A stretch of 64,000 nt of DNA from Barnesiella intestinihominis YIT 11860 (GCF_000296465.1 NZ_JH815204.1:805681-869680); one strand, 5' to 3'. Numbered from the stretch's first letter, positions 1 to 9,578 are shown. Program-made: numbers and translations. The notes: generated by a model not told the origin, from the letters alone.

Positions 1-480
1 CTATGGAGAGAAATCACGCAAGAAATAGCATCGGAGTATCCAGAAGTCGAAACCGAATTTTTATTCGTCGATAACGCTGCCATGCGCATGATTCAATGTC
101 CCAAAAGTTTCGATGTCGTCGTTACCGAAAACATGTTTGGCGATATACTCACCGACGAAGGTTCCGTTATCACAGGTTCCTTAGGTATGCTGCCATCGGC
201 ATCGATTGGCCTGCATACTTCTGTATTCGAACCTATACACGGTTCCTATCCTCAGGCAGCGGGGAAAAATATAGCTAACCCGTTGGCGACCATATTGTCG
301 GCGGCTATGATGTTCGAATATGCATTTGGGTTGAAAGAAGAAGCCTTATCGATTCAAACGGCCGTATCCGAATCGATGAATGCCGGAATCGTGACCGAAG
401 ACATCGCCGGCACAAGTACGAAATCCTACCATACCGACGACGTAGGCGAATGGATTGTCCAATGGATAAAAAGCCACTGA
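1..480 (+). CDS. leuB: 3-isopropylmalate dehydrogenase, C-terminal part
   Basis: The frame is open from base 1, so only about the last 159 residues of a protein that is usually near 355 residues are present; the start lies left of the window. LeuB oxidatively decarboxylates 3-isopropylmalate with NAD in leucine synthesis, in the cytoplasm. The sequence shows the family core: VDNAAMRM, then [19 protein letters not shown] with the metal-binding Asp residues, the [10 protein letters not shown] stretch, and the [18 protein letters not shown] block that helps hold NAD. Other leu genes would be expected to the left. A strong hairpin terminator follows the stop codon. Isocitrate dehydrogenase is a relative, but the SASIG and GSYPQAAG details fit LeuB. 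Confidence 0.95.
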   Translation, partial: LWREITQEIASEYPEVETEFLFVDNAAMRMIQCPKSFDVVVTENMFGDILTDEGSVITGSLGMLPSASIGLHTSVFEPIHGSYPQAAGKNIANPLATILSAAMMFEYAFGLKEEALSIQTAVSESMNAGIVTEDIAGTSTKSYHTDDVGEWIVQWIKSH

Positions 481-493
481 TCAAAGCAATAAT

Positions 494-531
494 AAAGCGG
501 ATAGTATTCAAAATTTACTATCCGCTTTTTT
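494..531 (+). terminator. Rho-independent terminator after leuB
   Basis: A perfect 13-bp stem (494-506 with 516-528), a 9-base loop and a T run to 531 follow the leuB stop by 13 bases. The left arm begins in an A-rich stretch, so the element may also stop the convergent OmpA-type gene arriving from the right. Confidence 0.85.
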
Positions 532-552
532 GCTACTTCCTTATCTAATTAT

Positions 553-1740
553 CTATTGAACCGAACCAGAAAATACGACAATTCTATTCCAATTATTATT
601 TTTCGGATATAATTGAGAATCACTACCATTAGCAATAATCTGTATTCGTTTTCTATCTATATTGTATTTCTCGGTCAATAATTTGACAACAGACTCCGCA
701 CGACGCTGGCTCAATTGTTTATTATACTCGGGTGTTCCGGTTGCTTTATCGGCATACCCTATTACCGAGATATTACAAGATGGATTGCTTTTCATCCATT
801 GTGCTATGTTATAAACATTTACCATTTCTTCATTAGAAACAACAGCGCTATTGATCGTAAAGCGTACTACACCCGTCAACTCTTGGCTACAAGCCGCTGG
901 CTCTATTACAGTTACCTCCTCGACAACCGCTTCTGGGCATGGAGGACATTCCACAACTCTTGACTCGCACTCGTTCAATTGAGCCCTCAATGCATTAACC
1001 CTGTTATTCAAATCGCCGATAACCATTTGATCGGCATAAGCATCGTATGCTTTAAATCGGTCTTTGCCGAATTTAATAGAAAAACCTCCGATTGCCGAAA
1101 TAACACTTTCGACTTCTGTTCCTTCGACAATTCCATTAAAATGATCGCCAATTAAATTACCTCGTCCCTCCAAGAAGAAATCGACATAATGCGACAATCT
1201 GAAATTCAGTTTAATACCGGCTGTTATAGGGAAAGCATACGTTTTATTATTATATGGAGTATTATGGAATGAATAAATACCACCGGCTCCGGCAAAAGGT
1301 ATGATAGAAAATACACGATCCTCGTTATAACCGTGGAAAGTATTAAACATATTCCACATGATATCGCCGTAAACCGCAGCATAACGCATATGTGTCATCA
1401 CTCCTTCGGCAAGCGGCCAATTGGTATGTAAAGCACCTCCCATTGCAGATAATCGGAATCCCAAATACGGGCTGATCCATTTACCGATAGCGAAGTCCAT
1501 AGCCAGTGTATATTGAGCATCTCCTACATGTTCGGTCAAAAAAGTTTGACCTCCGGCTCCTATCGAAATAAACCAGTTATTTTTATGACTATCAGAATAA
1601 TACCGAGGCTTGGTAGGTACAACCTCTGTTACCGAAACATCTTCTTCAACAATAATCGCTTGAGCTCCTGCCGATTCGGAATAACAGAAAAGCGAAGTTG
1701 TAGCTATGGCTACCGCTAAATAAAAGAAATTTGTTTTCAT
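553..1740 (-). CDS. OmpA-family outer-membrane protein
   Basis: 395 residues. Residues 1-27 form a signal peptide ending near AGAQA. Roughly residues 40-235 look like an outer-membrane barrel, with alternating aromatic strands such as YVDFFLEGRGNLIGDHF. A short Cys-containing coiled linker follows (ALRAQLNECESRVVECPPCP, about 245-265). The last 110 residues are an OmpA/MotB peptidoglycan-binding domain, with VIGYADKATGTPEYNKQLS and the helix LSQRRAESVVKLLTEKY. The role is probably a structural porin that ties the outer membrane to peptidoglycan. It stands alone, convergent to leuB and divergent from the M23-like gene. No clear -7 element is visible in front of it. Confidence 0.9.
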   Translation of the reverse strand: MKTNFFYLAVAIATTSLFCYSESAGAQAIIVEEDVSVTEVVPTKPRYYSDSHKNNWFISIGAGGQTFLTEHVGDAQYTLAMDFAIGKWISPYLGFRLSAMGGALHTNWPLAEGVMTHMRYAAVYGDIMWNMFNTFHGYNEDRVFSIIPFAGAGGIYSFHNTPYNNKTYAFPITAGIKLNFRLSHYVDFFLEGRGNLIGDHFNGIVEGTEVESVISAIGGFSIKFGKDRFKAYDAYADQMVIGDLNNRVNALRAQLNECESRVVECPPCPEAVVEEVTVIEPAACSQELTGVVRFTINSAVVSNEEMVNVYNIAQWMKSNPSCNISVIGYADKATGTPEYNKQLSQRRAESVVKLLTEKYNIDRKRIQIIANGSDSQLYPKNNNWNRIVVFSGSVQ

Positions 1741-1958
1741 TTTAATTTGTTTTAGTTATACAATTTTGCAATTACATTTCAAAAAAACAGGAGCATAAGT
1801 CAAACGCTATTATCCGTTTTTGTAAATTAAAACAAACAGATAAAAGAATGTGTTCACCAACCGTCGAAAAAAAGAGATAGTAAAATTCTATATTATTTAG
1901 GCTATATAAGCTTCTTATAAAAAATGAAAACAGGTTATACCGGTTGGTAATAAATTAT

Positions 1959-1966
1959 TAAATTTG
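1959..1966 (+). promoter_or_regulatory. -7 promoter element for the M23-like gene
   Basis: TAAATTTG fits the Bacteroidetes housekeeping -7 consensus TAnnTTTG and lies 54 bases before the ATG at 2020. No TTG is present at the expected -33 distance, so only half of the promoter is supported. Confidence 0.5.
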
Positions 1967-2019
1967 CACATACCGATGAATGCGAAACTTTTACCCATCG
2001 AATAACAGAGGTAATATTT

Positions 2020-2889
2020 ATGAAACGAAATAAAAAAAATTCTGATTTTTTCTCGAAAAAACGCTCCAAATACAAACTTACATTTTTCAACGAAAGCTCT
2101 CTTGAAGATGTATGGACTATTTGTTTTTCCCGATTTGGAGCCATAATGACCGCCATTCTTCTCATTGGTCTGATTGTCGTAGCTATACTCTCTGTAATCG
2201 TAGGTACACCTGTAAAAAATTTATTACCCGGATATTTGAAAACAGAAGAACGAATCGAAATGGTTGATAAAATCCTTAGAGTCGATTCTTTGGCGGCAGA
2301 AGTACAGCGTCGCGACGCATATATAAAAAATCTTGCTTCCATACTTACCGGTGAAATAAAAATAGATTCTATCGGACAACAAGCCGACAGTCTGCTTTCC
2401 ACAACGACAGATACTCTTCTACCGGAATCCAAACTGATGGCAAACTATATCAAGCAATACGAACAAGAAGAAAAATACACGCTAAATGTTTTTACCCCGA
2501 CTACTCCTATCGACGGAAAACTGTTTTACCCGCCGCTAAAAGGCAAAATAATCAAAGCCTATAACCCCAAAGAAGGACATTTCGGTATCGACATACAGTG
2601 CCCCAGAAATACAGCTGTTTCTGCCGTCCTCGATGGCACGATTGTTTCCGCCGGTTATACAATCGATTACGGATATGTCGTATATATACAGCACAGCAAT
2701 AATTACCTGTCGGTCTATAAATATAATTCGGGGATTCTTAAAAACATAGGAGATAAAGTATCGGGAGGTGAAAAAATAGCCGTGACCGGGTGGGAAGATG
2801 GTAAATCCTCAAAACAATCATGTGTGGCCGAATTTCAATTGTGGCACATGGGTCAGTCGTTAGACCCGGAAAAATATATCACTTTCTAA
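2020..2889 (+). CDS. LytM/M23-fold membrane protein, catalytic site degenerate
   Basis: 289 residues. The basic N-terminus is followed by one membrane helix at about residues 43-65 (TAILLIGLIVVAILSVIVG), then a short helical segment and a C-terminal LytM (peptidase M23) domain from about residue 165. H187-F-G-I-D191 keeps the first two zinc ligands. The usual HLHFE strand, however, reads C268-V-A-E-F-Q-L, so both of its His residues are gone, and the normal YAHLS motif is YKYNS. The protein is therefore probably not a peptidase and more likely a regulator or scaffold for cell-wall hydrolases, as EnvC and NlpD are. It precedes dxr with its own -7 element. Confidence 0.85.
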   Translation: MKRNKKNSDFFSKKRSKYKLTFFNESSLEDVWTICFSRFGAIMTAILLIGLIVVAILSVIVGTPVKNLLPGYLKTEERIEMVDKILRVDSLAAEVQRRDAYIKNLASILTGEIKIDSIGQQADSLLSTTTDTLLPESKLMANYIKQYEQEEKYTLNVFTPTTPIDGKLFYPPLKGKIIKAYNPKEGHFGIDIQCPRNTAVSAVLDGTIVSAGYTIDYGYVVYIQHSNNYLSVYKYNSGILKNIGDKVSGGEKIAVTGWEDGKSSKQSCVAEFQLWHMGQSLDPEKYITF

Positions 2890-2920
2890 TCCCGATTCAT
2901 TAAAGATACACTTTATTTTA

Positions 2921-2928
2921 TACCTTTG
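2921..2928 (+). promoter_or_regulatory. -7 promoter element for dxr-rseP
   Basis: TACCTTTG matches the TAnnTTTG consensus. It predicts a transcript start near 2934-2937, so an in-frame TTG at 2940 would have almost no leader. This supports the ATG at 2964 as the dxr start. Confidence 0.6.
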
Positions 2929-2963
2929 TAAAGTTAAAATTGAGATTTGACCTCTTAAACCAA

Positions 2964-4124
2964 ATGAAAAAGCAATTAGCAATATTAGGCTCTACCGGAT
3001 CGATTGGAACTCAAACATTAGAAGTTGTCGCCGAATATCCCGACTTATTCGAGGTATACACATTAACAGCGAATAATAACGTCGACTTGCTGATAGAACA
3101 GGCCAAACATTTTAATCCCGATTCGGTAGTAATAGCCAACGAAGCTCATTATAATAAGCTGAAAGAAGCTCTGAAAGATTTCCCTATAAAAATATATGCG
3201 GGAGAAAATGCCATTTCTGAAATCGTAGAGGCAGCGCCCATCGATATAGTAGTCACGGCAATGGTAGGATATTCGGGGTTAAAACCTACTATACGAGCTA
3301 TCGAAGCTCATAAGACCATTGCTTTGGCCAATAAAGAAACATTGGTAGTTGCCGGGGATCTCATCAAACGTCTTGCTCTCGAATACCGGACACCTATCAT
3401 TCCTGTCGATTCGGAGCACTCTGCTATTTTCCAGTGCTTAGTTGGCGAAGGAGATAATCCTATCGAGAAAATCATTTTAACGGCATCCGGCGGACCATTC
3501 CGAAAATTCACGGCAGAACAGATGGCGCATGTTACCAAAAGCGACGCTTTAAAACACCCCAAGTGGCACATGGGACATAAAATTACCATAGATTCTGCAA
3601 CACTTATGAACAAAGGCTTTGAAATGATCGAAGCCAAATGGCTGTTTGACGTATCCCCTCAAAACATAGAAATTGCCGTACACCCGCAATCTATCGTGCA
3701 CTCTATGGTTCAATTCAAAGATGGATCTGTCAAAGCTCAACTGGGGACCCAAGATATGAGACTCCCCATTCGATACGCCTTGTCCTATCCTGCTCGTTTG
3801 GAAAGCTCGGCTCCGAAATTGACACTCGAACAATACTCCGAACTCACATTCGAGTATCCCGATTTCGAACGATTCCCTTTGTTACGATATGCATTTGACG
3901 CTGTCGCAACAGGTGGGAATATGCCCTGCATTATGAATGCGGCCAACGAAATAGCCGTAGCCGGTTTCCTTAACGACACGATCGCCTACCCCGACATTGC
4001 CCGCATTGTTTCTGAAACAATGGAGCATATAGAATTTATCGAGTCACCCGAATATGAGGATTACGTCCACACAAACAAATTAGCCCGCAATTATGCGACC
4101 GAACTTGTTAAATCATATCAATAA
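2964..4124 (+). CDS. dxr: 1-deoxy-D-xylulose-5-phosphate reductoisomerase
   Basis: 386 residues, the normal family length, from ATG 2964; an in-frame TTG at 2940 would add eight residues and lies too close to the predicted transcript start. Dxr converts DXP to MEP with NADPH, the committed step of the MEP isoprenoid pathway. Visible features are the nucleotide loop GSTGSIG (residues 9-15), the metal and substrate motif DSEHSAIFQ (about 147-155), HKITIDSATLMNKGFE (about 205-220) and HPQSIVHSMVQF. rseP follows after 15 bases, a pairing also common elsewhere because both genes serve the envelope. Confidence 0.97.
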   Translation: MKKQLAILGSTGSIGTQTLEVVAEYPDLFEVYTLTANNNVDLLIEQAKHFNPDSVVIANEAHYNKLKEALKDFPIKIYAGENAISEIVEAAPIDIVVTAMVGYSGLKPTIRAIEAHKTIALANKETLVVAGDLIKRLALEYRTPIIPVDSEHSAIFQCLVGEGDNPIEKIILTASGGPFRKFTAEQMAHVTKSDALKHPKWHMGHKITIDSATLMNKGFEMIEAKWLFDVSPQNIEIAVHPQSIVHSMVQFKDGSVKAQLGTQDMRLPIRYALSYPARLESSAPKLTLEQYSELTFEYPDFERFPLLRYAFDAVATGGNMPCIMNAANEIAVAGFLNDTIAYPDIARIVSETMEHIEFIESPEYEDYVHTNKLARNYATELVKSYQ

Positions 4125-4139
4125 AAAATAGCATTATTA

Positions 4140-5462
4140 ATGGAAACATTCTTAATAAAAACAGTACAACTACTATTAAGCCTCTCCATATTAGTCATTT
4201 TCCACGAATTTGGACATTTTATATTCGCCCGAATGTTCAAGGTTCGGGTTGAAAAATTCTATCTGTTTTTCGATCCGTGGTTTTCTCTTTTCAAATTCAA
4301 ACCTAAAAATAGCTATACCGAATATGGAATCGGCTGGCTACCGTTCGGAGGATATGTGAAGATTTCGGGAATGATCGACGAATCGATGGACAGAGAACAA
4401 ATGAGCCAGCCGCCCAAACCGTGGGAATTTCGGTCGAAACCGGCATGGCAAAGGCTCCTAATTATGGTAGCGGGCGTTGTATTTAATTTCATTTTGGCCG
4501 TCTTCATCTATTCGATGATCGTCTACACATGGGGAACATCTTATATACCGTTCAAAAACGCTTACGCTGGTATGGAATACTGTGAGTCGGCAAGAAACAT
4601 AGGATTCCAAAACGGAGATATTCCTCTCTCGGCCGACGGTGTCGATTTGAATTATATGTCGAGCGAGACCCTTCAAAAAATAGTAGACGCCAAAGAGGTG
4701 AAAGTTTTGCGAGATAACGACACAATAACCATCGAAATCCCCAAAAACTTTATGTTACGATTGATCGATAAAGAAGAACTGTTCGCATTATACCGTATTC
4801 CTTCTGTCGTGTTCGAAGCCTCCCCGAATACCGGGGCAGCACGAGCCGGTCTGCAAAAGGGAGACCATATAGAATCGATCGATGGAGAAAAGGCATCATC
4901 ACTAAATGAAATGCACAAAATACTGGAATCCAAACCTAACACCAGCGTGTCGGTTGTCTACTCCCGAGGCTCAGAAGTGAAAACGACAGAAATCACGACA
5001 GATTCTTTGGGACGATTAGGCATAGCCATTGCTCCTTTGAGCGATAGTTATGCAATAGTCACAGAACATTATGGATTCTGGGAATCTTTTCCCAAAGGGA
5101 TAGAATTGGGAGTGGACAAATTGAAGAGCTACGTGAGTAGTATGAAATATGTATTCACCAAAGAAGGAGCTCAAAGTTTAGGCGGATTTGGAGCTATCGG
5201 AAGTATATTCCCGGCAACATGGGACTGGGAGGCTTTTTGGAGCATGACAGCATTTCTCTCGGTCATATTAGCCTTCATGAATATTTTACCTATTCCTGCT
5301 CTTGACGGAGGACATGTCTTATTCCTACTATACGAAGTGATTACAAGAAGGAAACCGAACGATAAATTTATGGAATACGCACAAATGGGAGGCATGCTCT
5401 TCCTATTTGCATTATTGATTTATGCTAATGGAAACGATATATTCCGATTTTTCTTTAAGTAA
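4140..5462 (+). CDS. rseP: RIP-type site-2 zinc metalloprotease RseP
   Basis: 440 residues. This intramembrane protease cleaves transmembrane anti-sigma factors after a first periplasmic cut. The zinc motif H22-E-F-G-H26 sits in the first membrane helix. A PDZ domain lies at about residues 225-285 (GAARAGLQKGDHIESIDG), and the third zinc ligand is in ILPIPALDGGH near residue 389. Further membrane helices follow to the C-terminus. It is cotranscribed with dxr, and the rlmI-like gene starts 6 bases after its stop. The single-pass protein encoded at 13336 would be a plausible local substrate, which is inference only. Confidence 0.95.
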   Translation: METFLIKTVQLLLSLSILVIFHEFGHFIFARMFKVRVEKFYLFFDPWFSLFKFKPKNSYTEYGIGWLPFGGYVKISGMIDESMDREQMSQPPKPWEFRSKPAWQRLLIMVAGVVFNFILAVFIYSMIVYTWGTSYIPFKNAYAGMEYCESARNIGFQNGDIPLSADGVDLNYMSSETLQKIVDAKEVKVLRDNDTITIEIPKNFMLRLIDKEELFALYRIPSVVFEASPNTGAARAGLQKGDHIESIDGEKASSLNEMHKILESKPNTSVSVVYSRGSEVKTTEITTDSLGRLGIAIAPLSDSYAIVTEHYGFWESFPKGIELGVDKLKSYVSSMKYVFTKEGAQSLGGFGAIGSIFPATWDWEAFWSMTAFLSVILAFMNILPIPALDGGHVLFLLYEVITRRKPNDKFMEYAQMGGMLFLFALLIYANGNDIFRFFFK

Positions 5463-5468
5463 CAGACT

Positions 5469-6653
5469 ATGGACTACATTAAAATAACATTAAAACCGGG
5501 GAAAGAAGACTCGTTCCACAGATTCCACCCATGGGTATTCTCAGGAGCGATATATCGCTTTGAGAAACAACCAGAAGAAGGAGATATCGTCGAGGTAACA
5601 GACCATCAAGGAAATTTTATCGGTATAGGCCAATACCAAATCGGTAGTATTGCCGTTCGTATATTGACTTTTAAACCGGAAGAAATAAACGAGCAATTCT
5701 ACTTCAAAAGATTGCAAGAGGCATATAATGTGCGATTAAGTCTCGGTCTCCTTAACGGAGAGTATAACAATACCTGCCGATTGGTACATGGAGAAGGAGA
5801 CAATTTACCGGGGCTTATCATCGACTTATATAATAAAACGGCTGTCATGCAAGCTCATACTCCGGGCATGCATTACGCCCGTCATCAAATAGCCCAAGCG
5901 TTGAAATCGGTTTTGGGAAATGCGATAGACAATATCTACTACAAATCGGAAACTACTCTCCCCTATAAAGCAGAACTTGATGCAGAAAACGAATATCTGT
6001 TGGGGGGCGATGCACCTAATATCGCCACGGAAAACGGACTGAAATTTTATGTCGATTGGGTTCGTGGGCAAAAGACCGGGTTCTTCGTCGACCAACGGGA
6101 AAACCGGGCCTTGCTCGAACGCTACGCTCACGGACGATCGGTTTTAAACATGTTCTGCTATACCGGCGGTTTCTCTTTTTACGCCATGCGGGGTAATGCC
6201 AAATTGGTACATTCGGTCGACAGCTCTTCGAAAGCTATCGATCTGACCTGCAAAAATGTAGAGTTGAACTTTCCCGGAGATAACAGGCATCAAGCATTTG
6301 CCGAAGATGCGTTCAAATTTTTGGATACTATGGGAGATCAATATGATTTAATTATTCTCGATCCACCGGCATTTGCAAAACATAAAAAAGTATTGAATAA
6401 TGCTTTGCAAGGTTATCGGAAACTGAATGCAAAAGCATTCGAAAAAATTCGTCCGGGAGGAATATTGTTCACATTCTCTTGTTCGCAAGTAGTAAGTAAA
6501 GAAAATTTCAGATTGGCTGTTTTCAGTGCCGCAGCACAATCGGGACGCAATGTCCGCATTTTACACCAACTGACTCAACCCGCCGACCACCCGGTTAATA
6601 TCTATCACCCGGAAGGTGAATACTTGAAAGGGTTAGTCTTGTATGTAGAATAA
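5469..6653 (+). CDS. rlmI: class I rRNA (cytosine-C5-)-methyltransferase, RlmI-like
   Basis: 394 residues, about the length of E. coli RlmI, which makes m5C1962 in 23S rRNA. An N-terminal PUA-like RNA-binding domain (FHRFHPWVFSGAIYR) leads into a class I SAM methyltransferase fold. Motif I is NMFCYTGGFSFYAM (about 227-240), the catalytic motif is LDPPAFAK (about 297-304), and FSCSQ (about 336-340) carries the cysteine nucleophile. VRGQKTGFFVDQRENR is highly characteristic of the family. It follows rseP by 6 bases and probably shares its transcript. The exact target nucleotide in this organism is inferred from the family. Confidence 0.88.
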   Translation: MDYIKITLKPGKEDSFHRFHPWVFSGAIYRFEKQPEEGDIVEVTDHQGNFIGIGQYQIGSIAVRILTFKPEEINEQFYFKRLQEAYNVRLSLGLLNGEYNNTCRLVHGEGDNLPGLIIDLYNKTAVMQAHTPGMHYARHQIAQALKSVLGNAIDNIYYKSETTLPYKAELDAENEYLLGGDAPNIATENGLKFYVDWVRGQKTGFFVDQRENRALLERYAHGRSVLNMFCYTGGFSFYAMRGNAKLVHSVDSSSKAIDLTCKNVELNFPGDNRHQAFAEDAFKFLDTMGDQYDLIILDPPAFAKHKKVLNNALQGYRKLNAKAFEKIRPGGILFTFSCSQVVSKENFRLAVFSAAAQSGRNVRILHQLTQPADHPVNIYHPEGEYLKGLVLYVE

Positions 6654-6678
6654 ACCAAATTTCAAAAAATCACGTTAT

Positions 6679-8730
6679 ATGAAAAAAATTGTTTGTACAA
6701 TGGCTTCATTGCTTATCTTAGCATCTTGTGCTACCAAACAGGAAAAAGACGACTTCGATTACACCGTAGAATCGTTTGCCGATCTTGAAATCCTGCGTTA
6801 CAAAGTTCCCGGATTCGAGGAATTATCTTTAAAACAAAAAGAATTGGTTTATTACCTCTCCGAAGCTGCGGCATACGGCCGGGATATACTTTATGACCAA
6901 AACGGAAAATGGAACTTGGCCATTCGCCGCACTCTCGAAGCAATCTATCAAAACTATACCGGAGACCGCGAAAGTCAGGATTTCAAAAATTTTGAAGTTT
7001 ATCTGAAACGGGTGTGGTTTTCAAATGGAATTCACCATCACTACGGCTGTGACAAATTTGTTCCCGAATTTTCACAAGAATTTTTTACCGAAGCTGTTAA
7101 ATCGCTCGACCCTGAAACACTTCCTCTAACCACTGGTGCAAGTGTAGACGATCTACTCAATACATTGACTCCTGTTATTTTCGATCCCTCGGTCATGCCC
7201 AAACGAGTAAATCAAGCTGCCGGTGAGGACCTCATCGTCACCTCGGCATGCAATTATTACGATGGTGTGACTCAGGCCGAGGCAGAAGCGTTTTATAACA
7301 AAATGAAAAATCCCAAAGACGAAACTCCTATCTCGTACGGACTGAATAGCCGTTTAGTAAAACGTGACGGAAAAATCGTAGAAGAAACCTATAAAGTGGG
7401 CGGACTCTATACCGAAGCTATCGAGAAGATTGTATATTGGCTCGAAAAAGCTGCCGGCGTAGCAGAAAACGAACAACAGAAAGAAGTCATCGAGAAACTC
7501 ATCGATTATTACCAAACCGGTGATTTGAAACAATTCGACGAATATGCCATTCTCTGGGTAAAAGATCTCGATTCCCAAGTAGATTTTGTCAACGGTTTTA
7601 CCGAAACTTACGGCGATCCATTGGGCATGAAAGCGAGCTGGGAATCTATCGTCAACTTTAAAAATCTCGAAGCATCGGAACGGACTCATACGATCAGCGA
7701 TAATGCTCAATGGTTCGAAGACAATTCTCCGGTGGATTCTCGATTCAAAAAAGATAAAGTAAAAGGTGTTTCAGCCAAAGTAATCACAGCGGCAATGTTA
7801 GCCGGAGACTGTTACCCCTCCACCCCCATAGGTATCAATTTACCCAACTCTAACTGGATTCGCCACATTCACGGATCAAAATCGGTAACGATCGAAAACA
7901 TTACCGAGGCTTACGAGAAAGCCGCGCAAGGTAACGGATTCAACGATGAGTTCGTATGGAGCGATACCGAACGGAATTTGATGAATAACTACCTCTTCCA
8001 AGCCGACAACCTTCACACCGATTTACACGAATGCTTGGGTCATGGATCCGGTAAATTGTTACCCGGTGTAGATCCCGATGCATTAAAAGCATATAGCTCC
8101 ACATTGGAAGAAGCTCGTGCCGACTTGTTCGCTCTATATTATATGGCCGATCCCAAAATATTGGAATTAGGTCTTCTTCCTTCGGAGGATGCCTACAAAG
8201 CAGCTTATTACAAATACATGATGAACGGACTCATGACTCAGCTCACCCGCATAGAACCGGGAAAAAACATAGAAGAGTCGCACATGCGTAATCGCCAATT
8301 AATCGCCCGTTGGGCCTACGAACATGGTAAAGCCGACAATGTCGTGGAATTTGCCAAACGTGATGGAAAAACTTACGTTGTCATCAATGATTATGAAAAA
8401 CTACGGAGTTTGTTCGGTAAATTACTGGCCGAAGTACAACGGATAAAATCGGAAGGTGATTACGAAAGCGGTAAAAACTTAGTCGAGGAGTATGGAGTAA
8501 TTGTCGACCAAGATTTGCACAATGAGGTATTGGCTCGATATGAAAACCTACACATAGCTCCGTACAAAGGATTTGTAAATCCGGTCTATACACCTATCAC
8601 CGACGAGAACGGAAATATAACCGACATACAAATCTCCTATAACGAAGGATATGCCGAGCAAATGTTGAGATACTCCAAAGACTATTCTCCTCTGCCTATC
8701 TATACGTCTATACCCGTTGTTTGTAAATAA
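6679..8730 (+). CDS. dipeptidyl-peptidase III (M49), predicted lipoprotein
   Basis: 683 residues. The N-terminus MKKIVCTMASLLILASC is a lipoprotein signal with lipobox LASC, so the enzyme should be tethered at the envelope. The M49 zinc motif is H450-E-C-L-G-H455, followed by EEARAD (477-482) with the third ligand. The enzyme releases dipeptides from the N-terminus of short peptides. The Cys inside the zinc motif replaces the Leu of the eukaryotic HELLGH; the same HECLGH form is known from Bacteroides thetaiotaomicron DPP III. The gene begins 25 bases after rlmI and ends in a strong terminator. Confidence 0.93.
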   Translation: MKKIVCTMASLLILASCATKQEKDDFDYTVESFADLEILRYKVPGFEELSLKQKELVYYLSEAAAYGRDILYDQNGKWNLAIRRTLEAIYQNYTGDRESQDFKNFEVYLKRVWFSNGIHHHYGCDKFVPEFSQEFFTEAVKSLDPETLPLTTGASVDDLLNTLTPVIFDPSVMPKRVNQAAGEDLIVTSACNYYDGVTQAEAEAFYNKMKNPKDETPISYGLNSRLVKRDGKIVEETYKVGGLYTEAIEKIVYWLEKAAGVAENEQQKEVIEKLIDYYQTGDLKQFDEYAILWVKDLDSQVDFVNGFTETYGDPLGMKASWESIVNFKNLEASERTHTISDNAQWFEDNSPVDSRFKKDKVKGVSAKVITAAMLAGDCYPSTPIGINLPNSNWIRHIHGSKSVTIENITEAYEKAAQGNGFNDEFVWSDTERNLMNNYLFQADNLHTDLHECLGHGSGKLLPGVDPDALKAYSSTLEEARADLFALYYMADPKILELGLLPSEDAYKAAYYKYMMNGLMTQLTRIEPGKNIEESHMRNRQLIARWAYEHGKADNVVEFAKRDGKTYVVINDYEKLRSLFGKLLAEVQRIKSEGDYESGKNLVEEYGVIVDQDLHNEVLARYENLHIAPYKGFVNPVYTPITDENGNITDIQISYNEGYAEQMLRYSKDYSPLPIYTSIPVVCK

Positions 8731-8751
8731 TCGATACAACGATACTACCCT

Positions 8752-8790
8752 CACCCCGATATATGCCAGATATATCGGGGTGCTCTTTTT
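8752..8790 (+). terminator. Rho-independent terminator after DPP III
   Basis: A perfect 13-bp stem (8752-8764 with 8770-8782) and a 5-base loop are followed by CTCTTTTT. Confidence 0.9.
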
Positions 8791-8854
8791 CTACAAAACA
8801 TCTTTACTCGCTTATTTTTAATTTGTATCTTGCAACAAATTTCAATTACACATC

Positions 8855-9541
8855 ATGCAACAAAAAATCAAAGACATAAAACTTAAATTCAGACAGGCAA
8901 TGAACGGGATCGTTTCTCAAAACATGAGAAATCTCGGAGCCAACTACAAAATAAACTTTGGACTAACATTACCCCTGTTAAAAAAAATAGCCGAAGAGAT
9001 ACCGGCGGATGCTCAACTGGCAAATGCTTTGTGGAACGATACCGCCGTGCGTGAATCGATGATGCTGGCGCCTATGCTCTACCCCGCAGATGAATTTAAC
9101 GAAGATGAAGCAGAAAAGTGGGTCACGAATATGCCCAATATCGAAATTGCCGATATATGCTGTAAAAGCCTGTTCCGCCGACTCCGATTCGCACCTCGAA
9201 AAGCACTGTCATGGAGTCTCTCCGACAAGATGATACGACAGTATACCGGATTGCAGTTAGCGACAGCTTGGCTTATCGACCACCACGAAATAAACGACAT
9301 TTCGATATTCGAGCAGATAGCCGATATCGCACTAAAAAAAGTGGCAGACCCAAATGTCAATTTAGCTTTTCCTGCCGTCAATTATCTCAAACAAGCCATG
9401 CATCATGACAAACTTTCTGTCTATATTCTGTCGAATTCAAAAAACTCATTCGAGAACAATGAGTTATACAGTAACTTATTCGATGAATTAAACCAAGAAA
9501 AGGAACTGTTCAAAGAATTTTCGAGATACGATTCAAACTGA
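8855..9541 (+). CDS. DNA alkylation repair protein, AlkD-like HEAT-repeat fold
   Basis: 228 residues, predicted all-helical. The text matches the AlkD-like family of HEAT-repeat proteins: an N-terminal segment NMRNLGANYKINFGLTLPLLKKIAEEI, then VRESMMLAPMLYP and the WVTNMPNIEIADICCKSLFRRL region. AlkD proteins remove bulky N3/N7-alkyl bases without flipping them, but many Bacteroidetes members are untested, so glycosylase activity is inference. A weak -7-like TATCTTGC lies at 8826-8833, 22 bases before the ATG. It is a single gene between the DPP III terminator and the fur promoter. Confidence 0.8.
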   Translation: MQQKIKDIKLKFRQAMNGIVSQNMRNLGANYKINFGLTLPLLKKIAEEIPADAQLANALWNDTAVRESMMLAPMLYPADEFNEDEAEKWVTNMPNIEIADICCKSLFRRLRFAPRKALSWSLSDKMIRQYTGLQLATAWLIDHHEINDISIFEQIADIALKKVADPNVNLAFPAVNYLKQAMHHDKLSVYILSNSKNSFENNELYSNLFDELNQEKELFKEFSRYDSN

Positions 9542-9547
9542 ATTTGT

Positions 9548-9578
9548 TTTGCTTGTAATACAAAAATAGCTAAATTTG
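9548..9578 (+). promoter_or_regulatory. promoter of fur-purA
   Basis: TTTG (9548-9551), a 19-base spacer and TAAATTTG (9571-9578) match the Bacteroidetes housekeeping consensus at both boxes. The -7 box overlaps no Fur-box-like dyad that I can see. Confidence 0.65.

Noticed and set aside
1935-2432. 165-codon minus-strand frame opposite the M23-like gene
   Set aside because: Antisense to a gene with a recognisable LytM domain, and low-complexity Ser/Arg-rich composition.
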